Shown here: positions 1 through 6,074 of the stretch, piece after piece
Layout: every line of letters begins with the position of its first letter
How positions within the stretch are numbered: the stretch's first letter is position 1
NCBI GenBank assembly: GCA_016197345.1
Contig: JACPVY010000358.1
Location: 1 to 8,400 of the forward strand
DNA from: Burkholderiales bacterium
GTDB lineage: Bacteria > Pseudomonadota > Gammaproteobacteria > Burkholderiales > Burkholderiaceae_D
Length of the DNA: 8,400 nucleotides
Direction of reading: 5' to 3'
Program-made: the position numbers and the translations under genes
The notes under the pieces: generated by a model
Told to the model about the DNA's origin: nothing
Seen by the model: the letters and a program-made list of their open reading frames with translations, nothing else
The model's database searches: none

Positions 1-182
1 CATTCAATTACTCGCGTCGCGATAATACTTGGCAATTGGTACGCGCTGAGGAGTCAACATTTAATGCTGCTGATCCCGACAAGACGATGAAGCAAAAGAC
101 TTATACCCCACCAAAACACTACGGCAAAATCGACATTGTTGATTTTGATCCGCAGAACTATCGCGGGCGTGGCGAAAAGTAG
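1..182 (+). CDS. 3' end of an unidentified protein-coding gene (partial)
   Basis: An open frame runs from the left edge (first full codon at 3) to a TAG at 180-182, giving 59 visible residues. They begin FNYSRRDNTWQLVRAEES and end DPQNYRGRGEK. The composition is that of a real protein: mixed polar and aromatic residues, an alternating YSRRDNTWQLVRAE stretch that would suit a beta strand pair, and a basic C-terminus. I do not recognise the family, and the start and any signal peptide lie upstream. The opposite-strand frame over the same bases (243 down to 61) is less protein-like and was taken as its shadow. The gene points toward, and converges on, the minus-strand gene at 462-2456. Confidence 0.6.
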   Translation, partial: FNYSRRDNTWQLVRAEESTFNAADPDKTMKQKTYTPPKHYGKIDIVDFDPQNYRGRGEK

Positions 183-275
183 CAAGGGTGCCAGCTAAGA
201 TGGGGGCGCAGTAGGTTTGTTGGAATGTGCGACCTAGCCCCACCTTGCCATATTTTCACCTTCAAATTTGAGGAT

Positions 276-307
276 GTCCTGTCCCCTTAGCGCTACAGGG
301 ACAGGAC
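276..307. repeat. perfect 10-bp inverted repeat (hairpin)
   Basis: The arms are GTCCTGTCCC (276-285) and GGGACAGGAC (298-307). The 12-nt centre itself contains the 8-bp palindrome TAGCGCTA (288-295), so a long stem with a small internal loop can form. No T-tract follows on either strand, so this is not a standard rho-independent terminator. It could be a dispersed intergenic (REP-like) element or a binding site; one copy does not decide which. Confidence 0.6.
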
Positions 308-332
308 CGAGTGAAGAATGCAGGCATCCCGC

Positions 333-371
333 CCCCGTGCACCGAAACGGTGATGTGGGGTGACATTTTTT
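333..371 (+). terminator. weak candidate terminator for the left-hand gene
   Basis: CACCG (340-344) pairs with CGGTG (348-352) around an AAA loop. The stem may be extended by CCCC (333-336) with GGGG (357-360) through an imperfect segment. Six T at 366-371 follow five bases after the outer stem. It lies 150 bases past the stop at 182 and the stem is imperfect, so it is only a candidate. Confidence 0.25.
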
Positions 372-461
372 AGGCGCAGTTCTTTGCCATCACACAATGC
401 TCCCATGCGCTACAGCCGTGGTGCGCACCCCACTTTTTGCAACGGTATCGACTGAACCCAA

Positions 462-2456
462 CTAGCGTGCTACCGGGCGTGCCGCTTGATCGCGATTTTT
501 ATTGCGTTCCTCTTCTTCCCGCATTTTGCGTTCGCGCTCTGCTACTGCCGCCGCCACAGCGGCAGCGGCTGGGCCGGATGCGGGGGCAGCGGCAGGCGCT
601 GCTGCGGGCGCGCTAGCGGGGGCAGGATTGCGGGGAGGTGTCATCACCACCGCCTGCACCGGTGCATTGTTCGCTGGTTGCGGGCGAGCTGGTGCCGGGT
701 TTGCTGCGGGCGCTGAACCCGTAGTCACGGCCTGCGGCTGCGCTGGTGGGTGGCGGTTAGGCTGGGGTGGTTGCACTGGTTGCGCGGGTTGCACTGGTGC
801 GTTGCTATTAAATTGCACCACTGGTTGATTATTCGTCTGCGCAGTTGGGCGATGCACTGGGGCAGGTGGTTGGCTTAATACGCCGCCATTCCCAGCATTG
901 TTTTGCACCGGGACATTGCTATTAAACTGCACCACCGGTTGCGTGCCAGCCGCTGGAGTATTGCGTGCAGGGGCAGTTGGTTGGCTAAGCACACCACCAT
1001 TTTGCACGGGCGTATTGCTATTGAACTGCACCACCGGTTGCGAATTGGCGGGCGGGTTAGTGCGTGCCGGGCCAGTCGGATGGTTCACGCTCATCCCACT
1101 TTGTATCGGCGTATTGTTATTGAACTGGGTTACCGGCTGGTTATTGGCGGGCGATGCATAACGGCCCGGTTGCGCACCCTGATTTGTGCCATTGTGTACG
1201 GGGGTATTCGTATTAAATTGCACCACGGGCTGGTTATTCGGCCGTGCATTGTTTGGCGTGCTGGTGGGGACTTGTGAGGCTGCTCTTTGCATCGCACCCA
1301 GTACCCCGCTTTGCACAAATTGATCGCGTCGCGCAAAAATCACGCGATCTGAGTTGGCATAGCGATTGGGGTGGTTGATGTGTCCCGAATTGAAATTGGG
1401 GACATATGTTTGATTGATGCGTTGTACATATTGTGGCGAGGTGGTATACCACGGCACCCACGCTTCGCGCGGCCCGAGTGGGAACCAAGCGACATTGCCA
1501 GAAGGTGTCGGTGCATACACGGTTTGACCGTTGCTGACCCAGCCAACATAGGCGGGCGCCCACACTGGTCTGTGCACATTCTGCCCTGGCAGCCAGCACC
1601 AGCGATTATCTAACCAAGTCCAGCGGCCATAGTGCGAAGTGACATAGGCCCACGGTGTGCTATCCACCCACGTCCAACCCCACGGCGAGACCCATTCCCA
1701 ATGGCCTTGGCGATATGGCGCCCAATCGCGTGCGCGTGGCACCCAGACGGTGCCATATTGCGTCGTTTCTTGCCATGTACCTTGTCTATCCAATTCTTCG
1801 TAGCCTGTGGCTTCGCTGGAGACATAGCGTAGCGTTTCGGTGCTGACGACTTGAGCGATATCGCGTGATTCGCCCCAGCGATCAAAATCAGTGAAACTGG
1901 CGCTGGCGGTGCTGATATCTTCGCCAAAGATTTCGATTTGATGGCCAGCGCGCACGCTCATTTGGCTACCTGCCGCGCTATAGCTGACTTTGCCAGAAAA
2001 TACATTCAAACTAGAGCGGTTACTGCGTGGCCAAACTTGGATGCGGGAGCGCCCGACTTCTTGCCATTGCAATTGGCCTTGTGGTGTTTCTACACTCAAT
2101 TCATTGAGCAGGGCGGGATTGCTAATTTGCACGTTGAGGGTGCCGTAATTCAAACGGAGTTGAACGCGCTCATCATCGAGCTGCCAAACTTCTAATTCGC
2201 TTTCTTCGTCAAGACGGAAGATCGAGGAGCCAACGCGTAATTCAGCCTTGGAAAAGCGTTCGGTTGAGAGCGCATAGCCAGCGCCTACCGTCCAGTTACG
2301 GCCAATTTCGCCACGCGTGTCTTCTTGTAGATTGCGTACTTGCAAATGCCCATCTAACCAAGCGACACGAAAGGCGCGCCCCGGTGGGTCCGCCAACACG
2401 GGTTGAACGAGCATGATGCTCAAGCTCAAACCTGCTATCCATTTTAAGAGTTTCAT
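462..2456 (-). CDS. exported FecR-domain / DUF6600-like protein with repeat-rich Pro/Gln/Asn tail
   Basis: The 664-residue product is probably periplasmic or surface-exposed. Residues 1-22 form a signal peptide ending in VLA. Residues about 27-178 resemble a FecR-type beta-sandwich (YALSTERFSKAELRVGSSIF, then VETPQG and FSGKVSYS). Residues about 211-336 match the DUF6600 pattern of short Trp-rich repeats (GYEELDRQGTWQ, YGTVWVPRA, GHWEWVSPWGWTWVD, WFPLGPREAWVPWY), with 19 Trp between 194 and 336. From 407 to about 557 there are five copies of a QPVVQFN-based repeat, then a Pro/Ala-rich stretch and a charged end (RERKMREEEERNKNRD). The start at 2456 is supported by AAGGGG (2465-2470), eight bases upstream, and by the signal peptide. 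Canonical FecR is an inner-membrane regulator paired with an ECF sigma factor; no sigma factor or FecR-type transmembrane anchor is seen, so a structural or ligand-binding role is more likely. The family call is by pattern recall. Confidence 0.82.
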   Translation of the reverse strand: MKLLKWIAGLSLSIMLVQPVLADPPGRAFRVAWLDGHLQVRNLQEDTRGEIGRNWTVGAGYALSTERFSKAELRVGSSIFRLDEESELEVWQLDDERVQLRLNYGTLNVQISNPALLNELSVETPQGQLQWQEVGRSRIQVWPRSNRSSLNVFSGKVSYSAAGSQMSVRAGHQIEIFGEDISTASASFTDFDRWGESRDIAQVVSTETLRYVSSEATGYEELDRQGTWQETTQYGTVWVPRARDWAPYRQGHWEWVSPWGWTWVDSTPWAYVTSHYGRWTWLDNRWCWLPGQNVHRPVWAPAYVGWVSNGQTVYAPTPSGNVAWFPLGPREAWVPWYTTSPQYVQRINQTYVPNFNSGHINHPNRYANSDRVIFARRDQFVQSGVLGAMQRAASQVPTSTPNNARPNNQPVVQFNTNTPVHNGTNQGAQPGRYASPANNQPVTQFNNNTPIQSGMSVNHPTGPARTNPPANSQPVVQFNSNTPVQNGGVLSQPTAPARNTPAAGTQPVVQFNSNVPVQNNAGNGGVLSQPPAPVHRPTAQTNNQPVVQFNSNAPVQPAQPVQPPQPNRHPPAQPQAVTTGSAPAANPAPARPQPANNAPVQAVVMTPPRNPAPASAPAAAPAAAPASGPAAAAVAAAVAERERKMREEEERNKNRDQAARPVAR
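786..1238 (-). repeat. five in-frame coding repeats, 31-38 codons each
   Basis: Within the FecR/DUF6600-like gene, a core QPV(V/T)QFN(T/S/N)N(T/V/A)P(V/I) recurs with its Gln at residues 409, 440, 473, 506 and 544. The spacings are 31, 33, 33 and 38 residues. The variable spacers include GGVLSQPTAPAR and GGVLSQPPAPVH in copies 3 and 4, which are the most alike and suggest the latest duplication. On the plus strand the core appears as TTGCACCAC-like blocks. Unequal spacing and intact coding rule out a CRISPR array. Confidence 0.9.
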
Positions 2457-2464
2457 TTGTACTA

Positions 2465-2470
2465 CCCCTT
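2465..2470 (-). promoter_or_regulatory. ribosome binding site of the FecR/DUF6600-like gene
   Basis: The minus strand reads AAGGGG followed by eight bases and then the ATG at 2456. This supports the chosen start, which also gives a well-formed signal peptide. Confidence 0.6.
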
Positions 2471-2502
2471 TTTCAGCAAGCTAGGTGCTTTTGTTAATGC
2501 GG

Positions 2503-2530
2503 ATTATTCTCATTTATCGGTGAAATCCAA
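2503..2530 (-). promoter_or_regulatory. candidate sigma-70 promoter for the FecR/DUF6600-like gene
   Basis: On the minus strand, TTGGAT (2530-2525, three of six matches to the -35 consensus) is followed after 16 bases by AATAAT (2508-2503, five of six matches to the -10). It lies about 50 bases upstream of the start codon. The -10 is good and the -35 is weak. Confidence 0.35.
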
Positions 2531-2602
2531 TGCCCTAGCGATGATCGTTACAATGGATTACAAGACTTTACTGTGTAGCAAAAGTGCAGATTTTGGAAGG
2601 GG

Positions 2603-2722
2603 ATGAACACGCTAGTGTCGCCAGCGGCGGCTTGGGCTGGCATGGAAATGTGGCGCAGCTATCTGAGCGTGAGCGAATTCTGTTTGCTCACGCTCGTCAT
2701 TGTATTGCCGCTAGCTTGGTGA
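2603..2722 (+). CDS. possible 39-residue small hydrophobic protein (low confidence)
   Basis: ATG at 2603 opens a frame closed by TGA at 2720-2722. The peptide starts MNTLVSPAAAWAGMEMW and ends FCLLTLVIVLPLAW. The last 14 residues are strongly hydrophobic, long enough to lie in or partly cross a membrane but short for a full transmembrane helix. A GGAAGGGG run sits directly before the ATG; it is a good Shine-Dalgarno sequence, although the spacing is very short. No convincing promoter was found upstream. The hairpin 2665-2695 lies inside the frame. A 39-codon ORF can arise by chance, so this is reported as a candidate and no function is proposed. Confidence 0.25.
   Translation: MNTLVSPAAAWAGMEMWRSYLSVSEFCLLTLVIVLPLAW
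2665..2695. repeat. perfect 10-bp inverted repeat (hairpin)
   Basis: GAGCGTGAGC (2665-2674) pairs exactly with GCTCACGCTC (2686-2695) around an 11-nt loop. Neither side has a T-tract, so intrinsic termination is doubtful. It may stabilise the 3' end of the transcript from the gene ending at 2777, or be an intergenic repeat. Confidence 0.6.
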
Positions 2723-2738
2723 GCCAGCCTTCGCATTT

Positions 2739-2760
2739 GACGGCGTGAATTGGCGCCGTC
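2739..2760 (-). terminator. hairpin just past the thioredoxin-like gene, possible transcript end
   Basis: GACGGCG (2739-2745) pairs with CGCCGTC (2754-2760) around an 8-nt loop. In the direction of the minus-strand gene it starts 16 bases after the stop codon at 2777-2779. This is the usual position of a terminator, but the bases after the stem are AAATGCG rather than a T run, so it may be a 3'-end stabilising hairpin instead. Confidence 0.35.
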
Positions 2761-2776
2761 TCATGCAGGACGCTAT

Positions 2777-4336
2777 TTACATTTGCTCTTTGGCTGGTGT
2801 CAAAATCGCTTTGCAAGTCGCGCGTTCGGCATCATTTTTCGGCAGCTTGTTGCACAAATCATCAAGTTGCGCTTGCACTGCGCTAAAGGTTTTTTGATGC
2901 TTGCCATCCAAATTCCAATTCGTCAGCTTACGCCCAGTACGTTCGAGCGCGCTGCGATTGCGATCATAAAACGCGTCTGGCGTATTGCTTAATTCTTGCA
3001 ACACATTCGCGACGACCTTGCCGATGCGTGCTTCGTCTTGCGGTGCCAAATCGAGCAAGCCGCCGATGTAGGCTGCGCCCCATTGCAAGCGTGTCGCTGG
3101 GCCTTTCGAGGTGGTGTAGGCTTGTTCATACCAGTTCAAGGCAGCAGCCTTATCGCCCCGTTTTTTTGCATTCGAAGCCAGGCTAAGCATGAAGTAATAC
3201 GGCGAATGCGAACGCTTCAATTCGGCGTTGAGCAATTGATCCGATTCTGCCAATAAATCGGCTTCGGCGAGGGCGTGGGATGCGCTGCTGATCACGGATT
3301 GACGCTCATAAGCGTCAGTGGTCGATTTTTCGATTTTGGCGACTTGTTCGCGCACCAGTTTTTGTAACTCTGCCGAGAGCGGGGCTTTTTTATCGAGTTT
3401 AGCAATCGCGACCAAGCCGCTCAGTGCGCCCAAGCGATCTGCGCGCGAGAGGGTGGTGTCGTTTAACAAGCGGGTTAAGGCTTGATTGAATAATTTGACG
3501 GTAGGATTTTGCGGGCCATTGTTTTCCGCTACGCCGTCATTCAGAATTTCGACCAAATCCGCAGCGCCATTGGTGACCAGATCCATATTGTCACGCGTCC
3601 ACGTTTCGTTTTGCAGTTGCTTGATGATGGTGGCGCGTTGACTGATGCTAACGTTCGATTTCTTTTCTGCGTCGTGCTGTGCTAGCCAGCCGCGTATTTG
3701 CAAACGCAGGGCGCTATCAGGGTCGGTCGCCAAATCGGCCAAACGCAAGAGTGCTGCTGGCAAATCTTTTTCGGCGACTAATTGCTGTTCTTGCGCATCC
3801 CAAGTGTAAAAACTGAGCAAACGCCAATCATCGGCGCTTAATTTGCTGGCGTCACTGGCGGCGAGTTGCAATAAGTCTTGTACGCTATGGCTTGCGCTCA
3901 TACCGAGCGTTAGCACTTGCAAATAGCGCGCCGCATCGACTTCACCCGGCAAACGCGTCACTTCGCTGCCATCGGGTTTGAACAAAATCATGGTGGGGTA
4001 ACCGCGCACCTTGAAACGGGCGCCGAGTTTTTGCGCGCTAGGGCTGTCGCCATCGATATACACCGGCACGAAATAGCGCGAACGTTCGATAAAGCCTTGG
4101 CGATTGAAAATGGTTGCTTTCACTTGATTGCACGGTGGGCACCAGCCAGCGCCCCAATATAAAAACAGTGGTTTATTACTGCTTTTGGCTTGGGCAAAAG
4201 CGGCATCGACATCGCCTTTGTACCAAGCGATACCACTTTCATGCGCTTCACTAGCGGCGCTAGCGGGCGTGGTGGCAGCAAATAAGGCGGGGCTGGCGAG
4301 CAGCATGGCAGCAAAAGCAAGTGAGCGTAGTTTCAT
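2777..4336 (-). CDS. exported thioredoxin-fold protein with long helical C-terminal region
   Basis: The 519-residue product is predicted to act in the periplasm as a thiol-disulfide oxidoreductase or redox-linked chaperone. Residues 1-20 form a signal peptide ending ALFA. Residues about 34-145 are a thioredoxin domain: KPLFLYWGAGWCPPC with the redox pair C66 and C69, the strand YFVPVYIDGD, and GYPT with the expected cis-proline at P114, followed by LFKPDGSEVTRLPG. Residues about 150-519 are mostly helical and include a TPR-like pair (about 378-410, SLASNAKKRGDKAAALNWYEQAY). C495 and C508 near the end are the only other cysteines and could form a second pair. The ATG at 4336 lacks a clear Shine-Dalgarno sequence but gives a proper signal peptide, and no better in-frame start is seen. 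Length is far above the usual 110-200 residues of thioredoxins. The substrate is unknown; I know of no standard gene symbol. Confidence 0.85.
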   Translation of the reverse strand: MKLRSLAFAAMLLASPALFAATTPASAASEAHESGIAWYKGDVDAAFAQAKSSNKPLFLYWGAGWCPPCNQVKATIFNRQGFIERSRYFVPVYIDGDSPSAQKLGARFKVRGYPTMILFKPDGSEVTRLPGEVDAARYLQVLTLGMSASHSVQDLLQLAASDASKLSADDWRLLSFYTWDAQEQQLVAEKDLPAALLRLADLATDPDSALRLQIRGWLAQHDAEKKSNVSISQRATIIKQLQNETWTRDNMDLVTNGAADLVEILNDGVAENNGPQNPTVKLFNQALTRLLNDTTLSRADRLGALSGLVAIAKLDKKAPLSAELQKLVREQVAKIEKSTTDAYERQSVISSASHALAEADLLAESDQLLNAELKRSHSPYYFMLSLASNAKKRGDKAAALNWYEQAYTTSKGPATRLQWGAAYIGGLLDLAPQDEARIGKVVANVLQELSNTPDAFYDRNRSALERTGRKLTNWNLDGKHQKTFSAVQAQLDDLCNKLPKNDAERATCKAILTPAKEQM

Positions 4337-4419
4337 GATGTGAATGACTAAAATTGAGCGGGAAAAGGATTGTAGAGTTGGACTTAAGCAAGATTTTGTG
4401 CTGCTAAAAAGGTGCTAAG

Positions 4420-4448
4420 ACTTTGAGAGAACAACGCGCGCTTGTCAA
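4420..4448 (-). promoter_or_regulatory. weak candidate promoter for the thioredoxin-like gene
   Basis: A perfect TTGACA (4448-4443, minus strand) is followed 17 bases later by CAAAGT (4425-4420), which matches only three of six -10 positions. It lies in the 149-base gap before the gene and would leave a leader of about 75-80 bases. The gap and this box mean the gene need not depend on read-through from the adaptor gene. Confidence 0.25.
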
Positions 4449-4485
4449 CCAATTTTCTTTTGTTTGAAGCATCGCAAACCGCATA

Positions 4486-5844
4486 TTAAATTCCCAAGCT
4501 ACGACGAGCCGCTGCTAAGGGTTTGCGTACGATGTGATAAATCAACGGTGCCCACGCACCATAAATTTTGGCCGTACCTTTCAAACCTATGCGGGGCACC
4601 TCTTGCCCTGCTTCTAAATCGGCTTTTAATTGATAGGCGACCACGCCATCCGCCCCTGCTGCTGGTTCATAGCTGGCTTGCACCACATGTCCTTCTAGCG
4701 TGGAGAGGGGGTTGACGTTCAAATACAATTTGACGCTCGCATCTGGCGCGAGCGCGAGCGCATCATCGACGGCGAGATGCAGCGCAATTTGCACCTTGGC
4801 CGGGTTCGCAAGTAGCATGATGCGTTCGCCGGTTTGCACTGGCCGCCCTAGCCAGTCGTTGGGATCAGAAAAGACCACAATGCCGTTTTCTGGCGCAGCA
4901 ACTTGGATACGTTGCATCAATTCGCTGGTGTATTGCTGCTCAGCACTTTTTTCTTCGACTTTGGCTTTCAGCGACGCTAATTCCGATTTGCTAGCGACAT
5001 CGCTAAAGGATTTTTGTGTTGCGCGTAAATAATCGGCTTCTGCTACCGCCCGGGCTTTATTGGCTAATTGATTGCGATTGCGGGCGCTGGTGTCGTCGAG
5101 GGTAAACAGCGGCGTGCTGTTTTTCACCGCTTGATTTGGTTCGACAAAAAATTGGGCGACCACGCCATCTGCTGGCGCGGCAATGATTTTGGCATCTTTA
5201 CCGATAATCTCGGCAGGTGCTAAGGCTGTCAAACGTAAGGGGATGCACAAAATCGCTAGCAGCAAGAGGCTCGCCAAACGATAGCGAGTTTTGAACTTTG
5301 CCGCTGCGCGCTGCCACAGCGGCGCAGGCGCACGCCACGCCCACAGACCATGGCCGTACACCACGCCTAAGCGGGCGAGCAAAGCCATTTCCGCTTCACC
5401 CGCTTGGTGGTCTAGTGCGAGCCACAAGCCGCCAACTAATGTGCCATCAGGCGCTGTCAGTGGCTGTAACACAACCTGTCCCGACATCCACTCTTGCCAA
5501 CCGTCATGCAGTTGCGCTGGTAGCATGTCTAGCGTGAGTAATTGCGCGCTACCTGTGGCTTCGGCGGCGGTGTGTGGGGTTTGATATACATGCGCTAAGG
5601 CATCATTGAGCCATTGGCGAAATGGCGAGTCTTCGCTGATGTCGGATAAACCAGAGACCAGTTTCAAGCGTGGCTTGCCCGCCAAATCGGGGCGCCACAA
5701 GCATGCTTGACGATAGGGGAAAATGCGCCAAGTATCATTGACCGCAATAAATTCGACCGCATTGACGCTATCGGCCTGCCTCACATCTTGTTCGATTTGC
5801 AGCAAGCTACCGAGGATTTGCAAATCGGGGTTTTCTTGCGACAT
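4486..5844 (-). CDS. HlyD-family membrane fusion/periplasmic adaptor with N-terminal cytosolic domain
   Basis: The 452-residue product is an inner-membrane-anchored adaptor of the type that couples a transporter or processing partner to the periplasm. Residues 1-185 carry no signal peptide and look like a soluble, GAF-like cytosolic domain (NDTWRIFPYRQACLW; GQVVLQPLTAPDGTLVGGLWLAL). A single membrane helix follows at about 190-206. Next come the first half of a biotinyl-lipoyl-like domain (about 215-248, KIIAAPADGVVAQFFVEPNQ), a short alpha-hairpin (about 252-314), the second half (about 315-348, IQVAAPENGIVVF) and a beta-barrel region to about 430. The start at 5844 is preferred over an upstream ATG at 5925. 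AAAGGGA precedes it at proper spacing, the protein then begins MSQENPDLQI, and the upstream ATG overlaps a -10-like box. No ABC transporter, TolC-like protein or M50 peptidase lies in the window. GAF assignment is tentative. Confidence 0.85.
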   Translation of the reverse strand: MSQENPDLQILGSLLQIEQDVRQADSVNAVEFIAVNDTWRIFPYRQACLWRPDLAGKPRLKLVSGLSDISEDSPFRQWLNDALAHVYQTPHTAAEATGSAQLLTLDMLPAQLHDGWQEWMSGQVVLQPLTAPDGTLVGGLWLALDHQAGEAEMALLARLGVVYGHGLWAWRAPAPLWQRAAAKFKTRYRLASLLLLAILCIPLRLTALAPAEIIGKDAKIIAAPADGVVAQFFVEPNQAVKNSTPLFTLDDTSARNRNQLANKARAVAEADYLRATQKSFSDVASKSELASLKAKVEEKSAEQQYTSELMQRIQVAAPENGIVVFSDPNDWLGRPVQTGERIMLLANPAKVQIALHLAVDDALALAPDASVKLYLNVNPLSTLEGHVVQASYEPAAGADGVVAYQLKADLEAGQEVPRIGLKGTAKIYGAWAPLIYHIVRKPLAAARRSLGI

Positions 5845-5912
5845 CGTGATTCCCTTTCTTACCCGGCTTTGCAGCCCGGCAATCAATCTGATCTGGTGGT
5901 GGCAACGACAAG

Positions 5913-5924
5913 TGCAGCGCTGCA
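5913..5924. promoter_or_regulatory. 12-bp palindrome overlapping the adaptor promoter (operator candidate)
   Basis: TGCAGCGCTGCA is perfectly self-complementary. It begins on the last base of the candidate -10 and extends toward the transcript start. That is a typical place for a repressor site, but a single short palindrome can also occur by chance. Confidence 0.3.
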
Positions 5925-5929
5925 TTCTA
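5924..5929 (-). promoter_or_regulatory. candidate -10 box for the adaptor gene
   Basis: The minus strand reads TAGAAT, five of six matches to TATAAT, about 80 bases before the chosen start at 5844. No matching -35 is seen at 16-18 bases, so an activator might be needed if this box is used. Confidence 0.35.
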
Positions 5930-5954
5930 GCCTATTCATGTCCGATATCACGTT

Positions 5955-5984
5955 TTGACAATGTTTAGCGGCGTCAGCCATCCT
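5955..5984 (+). promoter_or_regulatory. weak candidate promoter for the small exported-protein gene
   Basis: A perfect TTGACA (5955-5960) is followed 18 bases later by CATCCT (5979-5984), which matches three of six -10 positions. It lies about 90 bases before the ATG at 6075. The -35 is good but the -10 is poor. Confidence 0.25.
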
Positions 5985-6074
5985 ACGACTTGTTACAACT
6001 GAGTTGTCAGCCTGAGCGCAAGCGGCGCGTTGTGGGCACAGGCTTAGCCATTTACCCATCACGGAGAGAAAATC

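Larger units (their letters stand above)
183..461. other. intergenic gap between convergent genes
   Basis: No convincing coding frame is present. The gap holds the perfect hairpin at 276-307, a small hairpin followed by six T at 366-371, and a short GC-rich palindrome (420-429) followed by five T at 434-438. Both T-tracts are on the plus strand, so they could only end transcripts coming from the left-hand gene. No good minus-strand terminator for the gene ending at 462 was seen. Confidence 0.6.
2457..2776. other. 320-base intergenic gap
   Basis: This gap lies between two minus-strand genes. From the left it holds the ribosome binding site and promoter candidate of the gene at 462-2456, a possible 39-codon plus-strand ORF (2603-2722), a perfect 10-bp hairpin (2665-2695) and a 7-bp hairpin (2739-2760) just past the stop of the thioredoxin-like gene. 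Its size and the embedded promoter candidate suggest that the two minus-strand genes are transcribed separately. Confidence 0.6.
5845..6074. promoter_or_regulatory. divergent promoter region between the adaptor gene and the small exported-protein gene
   Basis: No coding frame is credible here. It should hold promoters in both directions: a TAGAAT -10-like box for the minus strand (5929-5924) and a TTGACA box for the plus strand (5955-5960). A perfect 12-bp palindrome (5913-5924) abuts the minus-strand -10. A short inverted repeat, ACAAC-TGA-GTTGT (5995-6007), lies in the plus-strand leader. None of these has been tied to a known regulator. Confidence 0.5.

Noticed and set aside
418..438. GTGG...CCAC plus TTTTT as a terminator for the FecR-like gene
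   Set aside because: The T run is on the plus strand, so it cannot serve the minus-strand gene, and the stem is only four pairs with an 8-nt loop.
786..1238. CRISPR-like regularly spaced repeats
   Set aside because: The repeats are coding, diverged, unevenly spaced (31-38 codons) and their spacers are related to each other. They encode a Pro/Gln/Asn protein tail.
486..1613. Several long plus-strand frames over the repeat and Pro/Ala-rich region
   Set aside because: They are antisense shadows of the minus-strand FecR/DUF6600-like gene. Low-complexity codons keep other frames open and yield Cys/Gly/Arg-rich nonsense proteins.
5845..5925. Upstream ATG at 5925 as the start of the adaptor
   Set aside because: It adds a 27-residue Cys/His/Arg-rich extension with no family resemblance and overlaps the candidate -10 box. 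The ATG at 5844 has a good ribosome binding site.
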